Source of the DNA: Gynurincola endophyticus
GTDB lineage: Bacteria; Bacteroidota; Bacteroidia; Chitinophagales; Chitinophagaceae
Assembly (NCBI RefSeq): GCF_003991195.1
Contig: NZ_RCWL01000006.1
Location: 245,374-309,373, forward strand
Direction of reading: 5' to 3'
DNA length: 64,000 nucleotides
Shown here: positions 1 through 9,191 of the stretch, one piece after another
Numbering within the stretch: position 1 is the stretch's first letter
Layout of the letters: every line of letters starts with the position of its first letter
Program-made: the position numbers and the translations under genes
Notes under the pieces: model-generated
The model's database searches: none
Told to the model about the DNA's origin: nothing
What the model saw: the letters and a program-made list of their open reading frames with translations, nothing else

Positions 1-2
1 AG

Positions 3-231
3 AAAGGTGATGAAGAGAATGAAGGAGCGAAGCTACTCTTATTACTCTTACATTACTTCATTTTCTTCGTGTTTACATCGATCACAAACCTGGTAGAATT
101 TATCTAATGTAAATGAACAATGCTTTTGGTTGATTTTCATTGAAAAATGAAGAAAAGTAAAGGTGATGAAGAGAATGAAGAAGCGAAGCTACTCTTATTA
201 CTCTTACATTACTTCATTTTCTTCGTGTTTA
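3..231. repeat. Direct repeat pair (two 73-bp copies)
   Basis: Bases 3-75 and 159-231 are the same sequence with a single difference (G25 versus A181), so the period is 156 bp. Each copy also contains a near-perfect inverted repeat: GAAGAGAATGAAG near its left end and CTTCATTTTCTTC near its right end pair with one mismatch, so each copy could fold as a hairpin. No reading frame runs through the pair. It lies downstream of the iron operon terminator and looks like an intergenic repeat family. Its function is unknown. Confidence 0.8.
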
Positions 232-313
232 AATAATGAGCTGTGAAAATCTGCGTGGAATAGGACGTCTTTAGAAAGGATTTTGTCCGCGTTATCTGCG
301 GGAAAATTATTGG

Positions 314-350
314 TAAACAAAAAAGAGGTTGATGTAACCACCAACCCCTT
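314..350 (-). terminator. Rho-independent terminator of the iron operon
   Basis: Read on the minus strand, a GGTTG/CAACC stem extended by AAG/CTT with one mismatch is followed by a T-rich run (TTTTTTGTTT). It begins within ten bases of the stop codon of the last gene of the operon. Confidence 0.75.
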
Positions 351-355
351 TCATA

Positions 356-1399
356 TTATTTAACCGAAATTAATGTAACAATATCACCGTTCGGATCAGG
401 TTGAGCAGGTTTCGGTGCTTCACCTTCTGCCGGTCTTGGAGCGGCTTTTGCTTTGTTGCTTACATATGCATTTCCTTTTTTGTCTAATGCAATTGTATTC
501 GGATGTGAACCGGTTTCTAAAGTTTTAACGATTTTGTAGGTAGCTGCATCGATAATTGTTACAGTACCGTCGCCACGATTTGCTACATAAATCCAGTTTT
601 TAGCCGGGCTGAAGTTAATTCCCAAAGCACCTTTACCGGTAACAATGGTTTGTAATAATTTACCGTTATTGGCATCTAATACAGTAACATCTCCATTACC
701 CTGATTGGTAACAAATAATCTGTCAGTTTTAGCATCTAACACCAGGTTAATAGCGCCTTTACTTCCAGCCGGGAAGCTATCAATCACTTTATTTTCTTTC
801 AGATCGTAGCTTACTACTTTATCAGTTTGCATATTAATAGCATACAAACGGTTTTTTCTGGTATCAAGAGCTAATCCGGTAATAGACAAACCGGCGTTTT
901 CAATAACGTGGCTGAAAGTATTGGTTTTACCATCAATTACCCAGATACCGCCGCCTACATCAGAAACATACACTTTGCTGTTGTTTTCATCTACTACGAT
1001 TTCGCGGGTATGAGATTTATCTTTACCGTGTTTGATCGTAGCGATGATTTTACCGGTTTTCAGATCAATGGCATGTACCGAATTACCTCTTGTGTTCGAT
1101 GTATATAAAGTTTGTGTTTTTTCACTTAAACCTAAACCGAATGCCGGTGCAACAGATACGTCGATGCTGTCTTTAACGGCTAAAGTCTGAGGATCTAATT
1201 TATATACTTTACCTGCGCCTTGCTGGCCACGGGCACCTGTTCCTGCAACATATACTGCATTTGCTTTCTCACTGTATACGATTTCATACAAACCGTTACC
1301 AGGTTTTACTTTCTGCGCAACTGTTTGAGCTGATACTTGTTGGCTTGCTCCTGCAACTAAGGCCAATACGGCTGCCAAACTTAACGTACTTTTCAACAT
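356..1399 (-). CDS. YncE-like exported beta-propeller protein
   Basis: 347 residues with a Sec signal peptide (about 1-25, ending SAQ). The mature part is a run of about seven blades with the YncE/YVTN pattern, for example LFVTNQGNGDVTVLDANNGK and WIYVANRGDGTVTIIDAAT, which predicts a periplasmic seven-bladed propeller. A Pro/Ala-rich insertion precedes the last strand. It is the last gene of the minus-strand iron operon, 57 bp after the esterase gene, with a terminator right behind it. In E. coli, yncE is iron-regulated, which fits the context, but the ligand is unknown. The fold is clear; a role in binding or handling siderophore or metal is inferred from the neighbours. Confidence 0.85.
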   Translation of the reverse strand: MLKSTLSLAAVLALVAGASQQVSAQTVAQKVKPGNGLYEIVYSEKANAVYVAGTGARGQQGAGKVYKLDPQTLAVKDSIDVSVAPAFGLGLSEKTQTLYTSNTRGNSVHAIDLKTGKIIATIKHGKDKSHTREIVVDENNSKVYVSDVGGGIWVIDGKTNTFSHVIENAGLSITGLALDTRKNRLYAINMQTDKVVSYDLKENKVIDSFPAGSKGAINLVLDAKTDRLFVTNQGNGDVTVLDANNGKLLQTIVTGKGALGINFSPAKNWIYVANRGDGTVTIIDAATYKIVKTLETGSHPNTIALDKKGNAYVSNKAKAAPRPAEGEAPKPAQPDPNGDIVTLISVK

Positions 1400-1456
1400 G
1401 TTTTTTTGGTTATATAGTGAATAATAATTGTTAAAAAACTCTTTTATAAGCTGTTG

Positions 1457-2635
1457 TTATTGTTGAACGATTGATGATAACCACTCATATACCGATGGAA
1501 ATGCCAGTCTCCAATACCAGGCTCCGTGTCGCCCGGTAGGATAAATAGTGGTTTTGATGTCGGGGCCGGCAACGAGTTTTAATTGTTCAACTGCCAGTTT
1601 AACATCGTGGTGCATTTGTACTCTGCTGCCGTCGGGTTTGATTCTGTTTTCATTATCGCCGGCATAGAAATAGTAATGCTGTGTTTGAATAGCTTTTTTG
1701 TTTTTCAGCTGGCTGATTTCTTTCAATGTATTTCCTTCATCCTGCCAGATAGAGGGAGACATTACGCCCAATCCTCCGAATACATCCGGGTATCTTAAAC
1801 CGGCGTATAGAGTAATAAGCCCACCCATCGAACCTCCGGCCATCCAGGTAGTTTGTTTACCAGGTAAGGTTCTGTATTTTTTATCGATAAAAGGTTTTAA
1901 GGTTTTTACGATAAACTCCAGGTATTGTTTGCCATATACCTCAGGAAAGTCGGCATTCGGATGAATATAATACTCTCTTTGTCTGCCATCTTTGTCGTGA
2001 TGGTGTTCTATTGCCACTACGATACAAGGGTTTTTAGCAGCGTCCATTACTTCATCTACTCCCCATTCCAAAGGGCCCAGACGACCGTTGGAAGTAGCTT
2101 CATCAAAAACATCCTGTCCGTCGTGCATATATAAAACCGGATATTTCTTCTTTGACTGTTCATAACCTTTCGGCAGATATACCCAGATTCTTCTGTAAAC
2201 ATCCAGTTGTGGCAGATAAAAAGCGGTATCGATTAATGTTACCTGAGGGGAGGCCGTTGATGCCGGAAAGTCATCACGCCATGCGGGAATTACACAAGAG
2301 ATGGTTGTATCATTCTGAATGATCGCATTACGGGGTGCAACCAGTCTGCCATCTTCAGTAGATTCCAGTGTATTCCAGTCACCGCGGGTAAACTTGTACT
2401 CAAACAATCCCTTCGGAACATTTTGAATAAGTACTGTATACTTTCCTTCTCCTTTAGAAGTGAGCGTATAGTTTTTATCACCCGGTGCCCATCTGTTAAA
2501 AATACCGGTAACGTAGATCGTTTCATTCCGGTGCTGCTCAGGTAGTACGGTAATATCAATCGATACCGTATGTTGTGCCTGTGCTGCAACTGAACTGAAA
2601 ATAATAACTGCAAAAAATAATACTAACCGATTCAT
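1457..2635 (-). CDS. Exported alpha/beta-hydrolase esterase (enterochelin-esterase/IroE-like)
   Basis: 392 residues with signal peptide MNRLVLFFAVIIFSSVAAQA. Residues about 22-115 form an E-set/CBM48-like beta-sandwich (VYVTGIFNRWAPGDKNY), the arrangement known from Fes-type esterases. The rest is a putative-esterase (PF00756-type) hydrolase with nucleophile elbow GGSMGG (Ser269) and a C-terminal catalytic His in TGRHGAWYW (His370). Unlike cytoplasmic Fes, it should act outside the cytoplasm. Between a siderophore receptor/ABC system and a YncE propeller, the best inference is hydrolysis of a ferric triester siderophore to release iron. Related esterases act on xylan acetyl or feruloyl esters, so the substrate is not proven. 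Confidence 0.82.
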   Translation of the reverse strand: MNRLVLFFAVIIFSSVAAQAQHTVSIDITVLPEQHRNETIYVTGIFNRWAPGDKNYTLTSKGEGKYTVLIQNVPKGLFEYKFTRGDWNTLESTEDGRLVAPRNAIIQNDTTISCVIPAWRDDFPASTASPQVTLIDTAFYLPQLDVYRRIWVYLPKGYEQSKKKYPVLYMHDGQDVFDEATSNGRLGPLEWGVDEVMDAAKNPCIVVAIEHHHDKDGRQREYYIHPNADFPEVYGKQYLEFIVKTLKPFIDKKYRTLPGKQTTWMAGGSMGGLITLYAGLRYPDVFGGLGVMSPSIWQDEGNTLKEISQLKNKKAIQTQHYYFYAGDNENRIKPDGSRVQMHHDVKLAVEQLKLVAGPDIKTTIYPTGRHGAWYWRLAFPSVYEWLSSIVQQ

Positions 2636-2685
2636 TGATAACTGTTCTTTTACGCAACCGTAAAACTTATTTTTTTTGAACTGAT

Positions 2686-3930
2686 TTATTGAATAGTGAT
2701 TTTATAAATACCTGACACAGAACCACCTTCAGATACGTTGAATAGTTGGGTAGCGGAAGTTCCGGCACTGTTTAATTCATAGTAACCGTTGATGTTTTTG
2801 CTCGGTGCATTTACGCGCAATACAATCTTACCGTCTAATTTCTGAATACCATAGGCGCCACCTGAGTTGGTTGACAAAGGAATATTGTTGATTTTTGTTC
2901 TAACCTTAGTGGTAGGGTTGATGGTATAAAAGTCCCAGATTTCAGAAAAGTTGATATTACCGGTCGGGCCACCGGTGAGCGACTCTGTAGGAATAGTGGT
3001 GTAAATAGTACCGTTATCAACCATCACGTTTACGAATTTTCCGCCGGTCATAATATCATCCATATTGATTTCCCAATTATCGAAATTTGTTTCATTGGCT
3101 TTAATGCGGAGTAATTTAGATTTACCGCCGATTGCACTGCGGCCTTGTGTTACGATATATAAATCACCATTGGTATCAAACGAAAACATTTCATTGTCGT
3201 TAATGTAAGTGATACCACCTGTTTCGTCGTATTCGATTACTTTTTCGAAATTACCTGTTGCAATATCAATGACTGCTACAAAAATGCCGCTGAAGAAGTC
3301 ATCAAACATGCCGCTTTGTGCTGCTGTGTTTTTCCCATAATGTATATCAGCGAATAATTTTCCGTTTTTAACTGCCAGGAAGTGTTGACCAATGGATTGG
3401 TTATTAATGCCGGCATCGGTTTTTTTGATATTTGATTCAAAATTCCACTCACCGGTACGTGATAAAGTGGTAGGGTTGAATCGTTGAATCATATATGGTT
3501 TGTCAGCATCCCAATAGAAGCCTGAAGTTTCGTTCTGAATCACGAAGTTTCCTGATCCATTGATCGTGTTATTCGTTTTAATGAAACCACCTGAAGAAAC
3601 AACACCGGTTGAGCTTACGGTTAAACGTTCAATTCCTTTTTCATTAGCAGAAGTATTGAACATTTTAAACAACCAGTTATTGTAAGGACGCCATCCGCCC
3701 ATTCCCTGGCCCTGTAAAGTTCCATCACCGATATTAGAAATGGTTCCGGTTGGTTTGGTAGTAAAAGCAGAAGTATAACCGGGTTTGGTTAAAACGTTCT
3801 GACTCATCGTCATTATCACGTATACTTCGTTTTTTGTTTCTTGTTTTTCATCGTCATCTTTATTACAGCTAACGAAAACAGTCAGTGCTGTTAAGCACCA
3901 TAATATAGATTTTAATAAAGGTGATCTCAT
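2686..3930 (-). CDS. DUF4374-type surface lipoprotein (putative siderophore-binding partner)
   Basis: 414 residues. The N-terminus carries a lipoprotein signal (LTVFVSC, Cys about 22) followed by an Asp/Glu-rich stretch (NKDDDEKQE), which resembles Bacteroidota lipoprotein export signals for the cell surface. The remainder is a beta-rich, propeller-like repeat protein of the DUF4374 type, a family regularly encoded beside TonB-dependent receptors. The xenosiderophore-binding lipoprotein XusB of Bacteroides thetaiotaomicron is, as I recall, a member of this group. The gene starts 5 bp after the receptor gene ends, so the two are translated together. I infer that it caps or feeds the receptor with ferric siderophore. 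Family assignment is from pattern recognition only. Confidence 0.75.
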   Translation of the reverse strand: MRSPLLKSILWCLTALTVFVSCNKDDDEKQETKNEVYVIMTMSQNVLTKPGYTSAFTTKPTGTISNIGDGTLQGQGMGGWRPYNNWLFKMFNTSANEKGIERLTVSSTGVVSSGGFIKTNNTINGSGNFVIQNETSGFYWDADKPYMIQRFNPTTLSRTGEWNFESNIKKTDAGINNQSIGQHFLAVKNGKLFADIHYGKNTAAQSGMFDDFFSGIFVAVIDIATGNFEKVIEYDETGGITYINDNEMFSFDTNGDLYIVTQGRSAIGGKSKLLRIKANETNFDNWEINMDDIMTGGKFVNVMVDNGTIYTTIPTESLTGGPTGNINFSEIWDFYTINPTTKVRTKINNIPLSTNSGGAYGIQKLDGKIVLRVNAPSKNINGYYELNSAGTSATQLFNVSEGGSVSGIYKITIQ

Positions 3931-3935
3931 GATAT

Positions 3936-6128
3936 TTATTTATTTTTTGATTGAATTGTGTACACTACTTTAAAATGAAAACTTCTGCCAGCTTTTTGAA
4001 CTCTGTAGTTATCGTATAAATCTTTGTTCAAAATGTTTTTTACTTCAAAACCCATGGTGAGTAAATTTCTCAGGGGTGCGTAATTGATACCGGCAGATAA
4101 AAAATGTTGGTCGGGGATGATCAGTTCTGTATTTACAGTTGATTTTCCGAATAATCCCAGAAAACCTCCGGGCTCTAAACGTTTAGGAATTGTTTCCAGA
4201 TAATATTCTCTTACAAAGCTGTAATAGCTATATAGTTTTAAAGCATCATTTTGTTTAAAAAGATGCTGGAATTTCGCGTTTAATCCTGCATTTGCAAAGA
4301 AGTAAGGAGTGTTTCGCAAGCGGGCATTATTCTGCCATTGATCAGTAGACGAATTGATGTTAAACAAACGTATATCCTGCCAGGTGAAGTTGGCATTCGC
4401 TGAAAGCACTTTACTGAAATGGTATACACCGTCAGCTTCCATTCCAAAACCTTTTACATTTTCTATATTCTGATATTGTGCGTAAGGTGCCTGAATCGGA
4501 ATTAACAGAATAAGATCTTCGGTTCGGCGATAAAATGCATTGACTTCAAAGGAATTGTTCTTTTCGTTTGATAAACGGTATCCTAAGTTTATATTTAAGC
4601 TTCTTTCAGGTTTTAAAGAGAAGTTGGGAACAGTCCATAAGGCATCACCGAATATTTCTTCCTGATCAGGTAGCCGGTTGGCCAGTTCGGCAGAGAAACG
4701 GACAAATGAATATTTATGAATATTATATTTGATAGCACCACCCACTCCGAAATTGTTACCGGATTGTTTTACCTGATCGTTTTCTGTAATGATTCTCGAT
4801 TGCCAGGCTTCAATACCTGATGATTGATAGTGATAATTCTTAAACATCACTAATGTTTCGAAGGCTCCATCCAGAAATTTAGAAGAGAGTCCGATGCCGG
4901 TAACCAGTTTTTTATATCCGGCCGGGATGCTGATAATGGAAGTTCCTGTACCATCTAACTTTGGTCCGTAGGGATCAGTACCTTTCTGTTGTAAATCGGT
5001 GTAAACATTATTGATTTCAATAACGTGATTTGCATTTAGCTGATATTTAATAAAGGTACGGCTGGTAGTGTTGGTATAGTCAATATCAGACAATGCGGCC
5101 TGACGGCTTTCTCCGATTCGCCCCGGAACGGGATAAAAGTTGCCATACCAGTCATATCTTCCCGAAAGCGTATCTATCCGTTGTACATTCACTACATTAT
5201 GTACAAGAAACTGATCGATGAACAATTTATTATTGAAAAAAGATTTCTTATATCTCAGTGTCGGTACAATTGAAGACTGTTTTCCTTTTACTGCACCGTA
5301 AGGGTCAGTCATCAGGGCAGGATAGTTTTGTTCTCTGTTGAGATTGAAAGCCGTTACGGAAATTTTTAACTCATCGGCCCACTTACGATTGGTGACCCCG
5401 CCACTTACTTCACCATACACATTGTTGAATGCATTGTGAAACAACCGTACGCGGTCATATTGCTGATTACTGGTAACAGGGTCAGTAACTTTTACTTTTG
5501 CTTTATAATCATTGTCTGAATAATTATAGAAAAAATCTACCGACGCAAACCATTTTTTTGCATCATCGGTGTAGTATCCGTTTAAGGTATAGCGATGTGT
5601 ATTAAAAGAAGCTATTTCGTAAGAAGTACTTAATTGTTGATTGGCTGACCGGCGGCTAACAAGATTTACAGCTCCCCCCAAAGCATCGGTTCCGATTGAG
5701 ATGGGCAATACTCCTTTATAAATTTCAACTCTTTCCAGGGTGTTTAACGGGAGAGAAGCAATATTAAATCCGTCTCTTAAATAATCTACCGGAATACCGT
5801 CTTTAAGATAACGGATAGCTTTTCCCTGAAAACCGTTTACAGAAATATCGGTTCCCGAACCCAATCCGCCCGATTGACGTATTCTGATACCCGGAGAACG
5901 GTTGATTAATTCGGTAAGTGTTGCAGCCTGTTCCTGTACTTCGCGTGTATTAACTACTGAAATTTTTACATTTTGTTCTGCTGTGCGTTGCGAGGCCGAT
6001 TTTGCTTCAATTACTACATTCTCCAATACCTGTACTTTAGAAGTGTCTTTGTTCTGGGCATGAACTGTTTCATTCAGGCCGACAACTCCTGTAAGTAATA
6101 AAAAAGTATGTAGTATTTTATATTGCAT
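3936..6128 (-). CDS. TonB-dependent siderophore receptor
   Basis: 730 residues, signal peptide ending VHAQ. A TonB-box/plug domain follows (about residues 40-165): ELINRSPGIRIRQSGG, GKAIRYLKDGIPVDYLRDG and LERVEIYKGVLPISIGTDAL are canonical plug motifs. From about 170 to the end are alternating amphipathic strands of a 22-strand barrel. There is no N-terminal carboxypeptidase-like domain, so it is not SusC-like. It is 2 bp from the ATPase gene upstream and 5 bp from the DUF4374 gene downstream, all in one operon. Role: energy-dependent uptake of a ferric chelate across the outer membrane. The exact siderophore cannot be read from sequence. Confidence 0.92.
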   Translation of the reverse strand: MQYKILHTFLLLTGVVGLNETVHAQNKDTSKVQVLENVVIEAKSASQRTAEQNVKISVVNTREVQEQAATLTELINRSPGIRIRQSGGLGSGTDISVNGFQGKAIRYLKDGIPVDYLRDGFNIASLPLNTLERVEIYKGVLPISIGTDALGGAVNLVSRRSANQQLSTSYEIASFNTHRYTLNGYYTDDAKKWFASVDFFYNYSDNDYKAKVKVTDPVTSNQQYDRVRLFHNAFNNVYGEVSGGVTNRKWADELKISVTAFNLNREQNYPALMTDPYGAVKGKQSSIVPTLRYKKSFFNNKLFIDQFLVHNVVNVQRIDTLSGRYDWYGNFYPVPGRIGESRQAALSDIDYTNTTSRTFIKYQLNANHVIEINNVYTDLQQKGTDPYGPKLDGTGTSIISIPAGYKKLVTGIGLSSKFLDGAFETLVMFKNYHYQSSGIEAWQSRIITENDQVKQSGNNFGVGGAIKYNIHKYSFVRFSAELANRLPDQEEIFGDALWTVPNFSLKPERSLNINLGYRLSNEKNNSFEVNAFYRRTEDLILLIPIQAPYAQYQNIENVKGFGMEADGVYHFSKVLSANANFTWQDIRLFNINSSTDQWQNNARLRNTPYFFANAGLNAKFQHLFKQNDALKLYSYYSFVREYYLETIPKRLEPGGFLGLFGKSTVNTELIIPDQHFLSAGINYAPLRNLLTMGFEVKNILNKDLYDNYRVQKAGRSFHFKVVYTIQSKNK

Positions 6129-6130
6129 TG

Positions 6131-6916
6131 TTATTTGATTAAACTTTCTACGTGAACCTGTATCTGCCCGCTTTGCAGGGTTTCTACAATTGCATTGACG
6201 TTATATACACTGGCAAGCAGGGATGCATTGAGTATTTCGTTGGGTTTTCCGTGCGCCGCTATTTTACCTTTGTGTAAAACCAGTAACTCATCTGACCATC
6301 TGGTAGCGAGGTTGATATCGTGTAATACCATCATTACAATCTTACCTTTAGCAGCATATTCTTTTACGAGTTGCATGACGGCGACCTGATGTTGTAGATC
6401 GAGCGCGCTGGTAGGTTCGTCGAGTAAAAGGATGGCCGGCTCTCTGATGATAGCCTGGGCCAGACTGATCATTTGTCTTTGGCCACCAGACAACTGGTTT
6501 AATGGTTCCATTGCCAGTTCAACAAGATCCATTTGTTCAAGTACATCAAAAGCTTTTTTTCTGGCTTCCGGTAAACGCACACTGATCTGATCGAAAGAGG
6601 ACGCTTTGAGGGCGCTGATTAAAGATTCAATGGCATTCAGTTCAATATCTTGCGGTAAATATTGAGGCATATAACTGATGAGCGCAGCCTTTTCACGTAG
6701 TGATAAATGCAGGATGTTTTTCTGATTCCATTGCATTTCACCTTGTGCTTTTAATAAACCGGCCATGCTTCTGAGCAGGGTAGATTTACCGGCTGCGTTC
6801 GGGCCAACTAAAGCGGTTATTACACCGGGTTTAAACGGACCGGCGTTGATTCCGCTGATAATATTTGATTTACCGGGATAACCGGCTGTGATATTTTTTA
6901 GTATGAGCTGTTCCAT
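6131..6916 (-). CDS. Siderophore ABC transporter ATPase (FecE/FhuC/HmuV family)
   Basis: 261 residues from the chosen start. Walker A GPNAAGKST (38-46), Q-loop around Gln85, signature LSGGQ (142-146) and Walker B with Asp166-Glu167 (ILLLDEPTSALD) are all intact. The frame is open 51 bases further upstream, but ATG 6914-6916 is preferred: it is preceded by a strong GGGAGGAG ribosome site, unusual for this phylum, and the protein then begins MEQLILKN as family members do. The upstream in-frame Met would lie inside the permease gene. The permease stop codon ends 1 bp before this start, so translation is coupled. It energises the FecCD-type permease. Confidence 0.92.
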   Translation of the reverse strand: MEQLILKNITAGYPGKSNIISGINAGPFKPGVITALVGPNAAGKSTLLRSMAGLLKAQGEMQWNQKNILHLSLREKAALISYMPQYLPQDIELNAIESLISALKASSFDQISVRLPEARKKAFDVLEQMDLVELAMEPLNQLSGGQRQMISLAQAIIREPAILLLDEPTSALDLQHQVAVMQLVKEYAAKGKIVMMVLHDINLATRWSDELLVLHKGKIAAHGKPNEILNASLLASVYNVNAIVETLQSGQIQVHVESLIK

Positions 6917-6917
6917 T

Positions 6918-7988
6918 TTACATTCTCCTCCCTTTTTTAATGATGAGATAAATGAATAATGGAACACCGGCTAAGGCGGTAACGATGCCGATCGGTAACA
7001 ATACACCGGGAATGAGCATTTTACTGGCGATAGATGACAATGACATAATTAAAGCCCCGGTGAGTAAACTCGCGGGAAACCAGTAACGGTGATCTTCTCC
7101 GATGAGCATCCGGGCAATATGTGGCCCTACTAATCCGATAAAACCGATCGTACCAACGAATGCAACGGCTGTAGCCGCCAGTAAGCTGATCCGGAATAAA
7201 GAAGCGAAGCGCAATCGCTGAACATTAATACCAAATCCTGCTGCGCGGTCTTCGCCTAAACGTAAGGCTGTCATTTTCCATGCTGCGCTAAATGAAAATG
7301 GCAGTACAACAACCAGCACGATGGTTAAGAGTTGTACTTTATCCCAGTTAGAACGGGCTAAACTTCCCATACTCCAGAAGATAACCTGTTGAAGGGCTTC
7401 AGGAGTAGCTATATAATGTAACAATGCAACCAGTGCATTAAATGTAAAAACGAGTGCAATGCCGAATAATACAAGAATACCTACTCCCGCGTGTAACCAT
7501 TTCGAAACAGCTTGCAATAAGAGCACGGATGCAAAGGCAAACAAAAATGCGTTTACTGAAATGATCCAGTTATCCGGTACTCCCGGAATGCTGATTCCTG
7601 CAATAATCGCCAATGCTGCACCTAAAGTAGCACTGGCAGAAACGCCTAATGTAAAAGGACTTGCCAATGGGTTGTTTAAGATGGTTTGCATTTCAGCCCC
7701 GGCCAGTGATAATGCCATACCAACCAGTACAGCCATGATCGCATAAGGCATTCTGATCTGCCAGATGATTACTTTGGTACCATCGTCTACTGCACTGCTA
7801 TTAAAAAGACCAATCAGAACGTCTTTAATAGCCAGCGAAGAAGGACCTAAAGCAATATCAAAGCAAAAAGCTGTTAAACACAGGAGTGCTAAAACACCGA
7901 TGATCCATTTACGTTTATGCTGTAAACGGTGAAAGTCTTCTTCTGCCTGTTGTCTCGCTGTATGTTGTATAGTTATATGATCGGTCAT
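6918..7988 (-). CDS. FecCD/BtuC-family siderophore permease
   Basis: 356 residues with about ten hydrophobic helices and the family hallmarks: MALSLAGAEMQTILNNPLASPFTLGVSASATLGAAL in the first half (equivalent to GxxLQ..xNPLAxPxxLG) and IGFIGLVGPHIARMLIGEDHR in the second, the coupling helix that docks on the ATPase. The N-terminal 30 residues are a cytoplasmic, basic tail. A single permease gene implies a homodimeric transporter. It lies 111 bp after the binding-protein gene and 1 bp before the ATPase gene. Confidence 0.92.
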   Translation of the reverse strand: MTDHITIQHTARQQAEEDFHRLQHKRKWIIGVLALLCLTAFCFDIALGPSSLAIKDVLIGLFNSSAVDDGTKVIIWQIRMPYAIMAVLVGMALSLAGAEMQTILNNPLASPFTLGVSASATLGAALAIIAGISIPGVPDNWIISVNAFLFAFASVLLLQAVSKWLHAGVGILVLFGIALVFTFNALVALLHYIATPEALQQVIFWSMGSLARSNWDKVQLLTIVLVVVLPFSFSAAWKMTALRLGEDRAAGFGINVQRLRFASLFRISLLAATAVAFVGTIGFIGLVGPHIARMLIGEDHRYWFPASLLTGALIMSLSSIASKMLIPGVLLPIGIVTALAGVPLFIYLIIKKGRRM

Positions 7989-8099
7989 TCAGTAATACTT
8001 ACGGCAATCAGCCTGTCATTTTAGAAAAAAGGATATTGGAATTTTAACACTAAGAATAATTAAAGTCGTATATCTATCGGACGAAAAGTATAAAAGTTG

Positions 8100-9191
8100 T
8101 TATTCATAAAGGCTGATCCAGTAAGTTCCGCTCAACGGAACGGATAAGAATTTTTCATTTAATTCTTTCAGAGAGGCTTCCGGATTAATATCTTTAAAAA
8201 GGGTTGGGTGTATCCATTTTGCCATGCACTCCGCAGCAAGAATGTTGAACGGAGAGGCATAGAATAAATGCCACAGGCCATAGACTCTTTTCTTTTGAAC
8301 CGCCGGTAGTTGTGCTACCAGTGGGTTTTGAATTCTTTTATTAATAGAACCTATTACTTCGTCTTTGGCTACATCAGCACCTAACACGACTCCTTTACCA
8401 CGGAAAATATCCGTACCGGTAGCAATGTAGATCTGTGGTTGTTTGCTGATCACAAATTCCTGGCTTAACTGTCCCACTGCACCGGGAAGAATATCAGCTC
8501 CGATGTTGTGTCCACCTGCCAGGGCAATAAAACTACCGAGGTTAGTTTTACCGGGTGAGTTGAATTCGCTTTCAGCCATTCCTGCTTTCATATCCATGAA
8601 AACAAGCGGTTTGGCCGGTTTTGCAGTAGCAATACGGTCACCGATCAGTTTGATACGGCTTTCATAAAATTTGATGAATGCTTCTGCGCGGTTTTCTCTC
8701 TGAAGAAGCTGGCCGAGTAATCTTATACTTGGCACCGTATTTTTAAAAGGGTCGTTTCTGAAGTCGATAAAAACAACCGGAATGCCGGCTGCTTCCAGCT
8801 GTGCAATTTGTTCTTTTGCAGCGGGGCCGGGGCCATGACCGTTTGCACTGAAAATAGCTACATCAGGACGTGCAATAATGGCTTTCTCTACCGAAAAACT
8901 CGCGGCATTACTGCCGGTTACAGGAAGTTTCTCGATTGCCGGAAATTGCTTCAGGTAGTGTTTATATTCTAATGTTTTTTTGAAATCGTCTTGCCAGGCA
9001 GCTACCAGCGCCACCGGATTGGCATCGAGAATATTGAGCGTAACAATATCCCTTCCTTCTCCTAAAAGCACTTTTTTAGCAGGACGGGATAATTTTACTG
9101 TTCTTCCCAAAACGTCTTTTACAGTAACAGACTGGGAAAATACCGGTGTAATTGCTAAACAGAAAATAAGACTAAGCCAGACAAACCGCAT
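8100..9191 (-). CDS. Periplasmic iron-siderophore binding protein (FecB/BtuF-like)
   Basis: 363 residues, signal peptide MRFVWLSLIFCLAITPVFSQ with no lipobox Cys at the cleavage site, so a soluble periplasmic protein is more likely than a lipoprotein. The mature protein opens with VTVKDVLGRTVKLSRPAKKVLL, the usual start of class III binding proteins, and has two lobes joined by a helix: ARPDVAIFSANG in lobe one, EFVISKQPQIYIATG and VYGLWHLFYASPFNILAAECMAKW in lobe two. It is the first gene of the minus-strand iron operon and delivers ligand to the FecCD/FecE transporter. Heme or cobalamin is possible as ligand, but the esterase downstream favours a siderophore. Confidence 0.88.
   Translation of the reverse strand: MRFVWLSLIFCLAITPVFSQSVTVKDVLGRTVKLSRPAKKVLLGEGRDIVTLNILDANPVALVAAWQDDFKKTLEYKHYLKQFPAIEKLPVTGSNAASFSVEKAIIARPDVAIFSANGHGPGPAAKEQIAQLEAAGIPVVFIDFRNDPFKNTVPSIRLLGQLLQRENRAEAFIKFYESRIKLIGDRIATAKPAKPLVFMDMKAGMAESEFNSPGKTNLGSFIALAGGHNIGADILPGAVGQLSQEFVISKQPQIYIATGTDIFRGKGVVLGADVAKDEVIGSINKRIQNPLVAQLPAVQKKRVYGLWHLFYASPFNILAAECMAKWIHPTLFKDINPEASLKELNEKFLSVPLSGTYWISLYE

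Noticed and set aside
1..240. CRISPR array
   Set aside because: Only two copies of a 73-bp repeat; unit length and single spacer do not fit an array.
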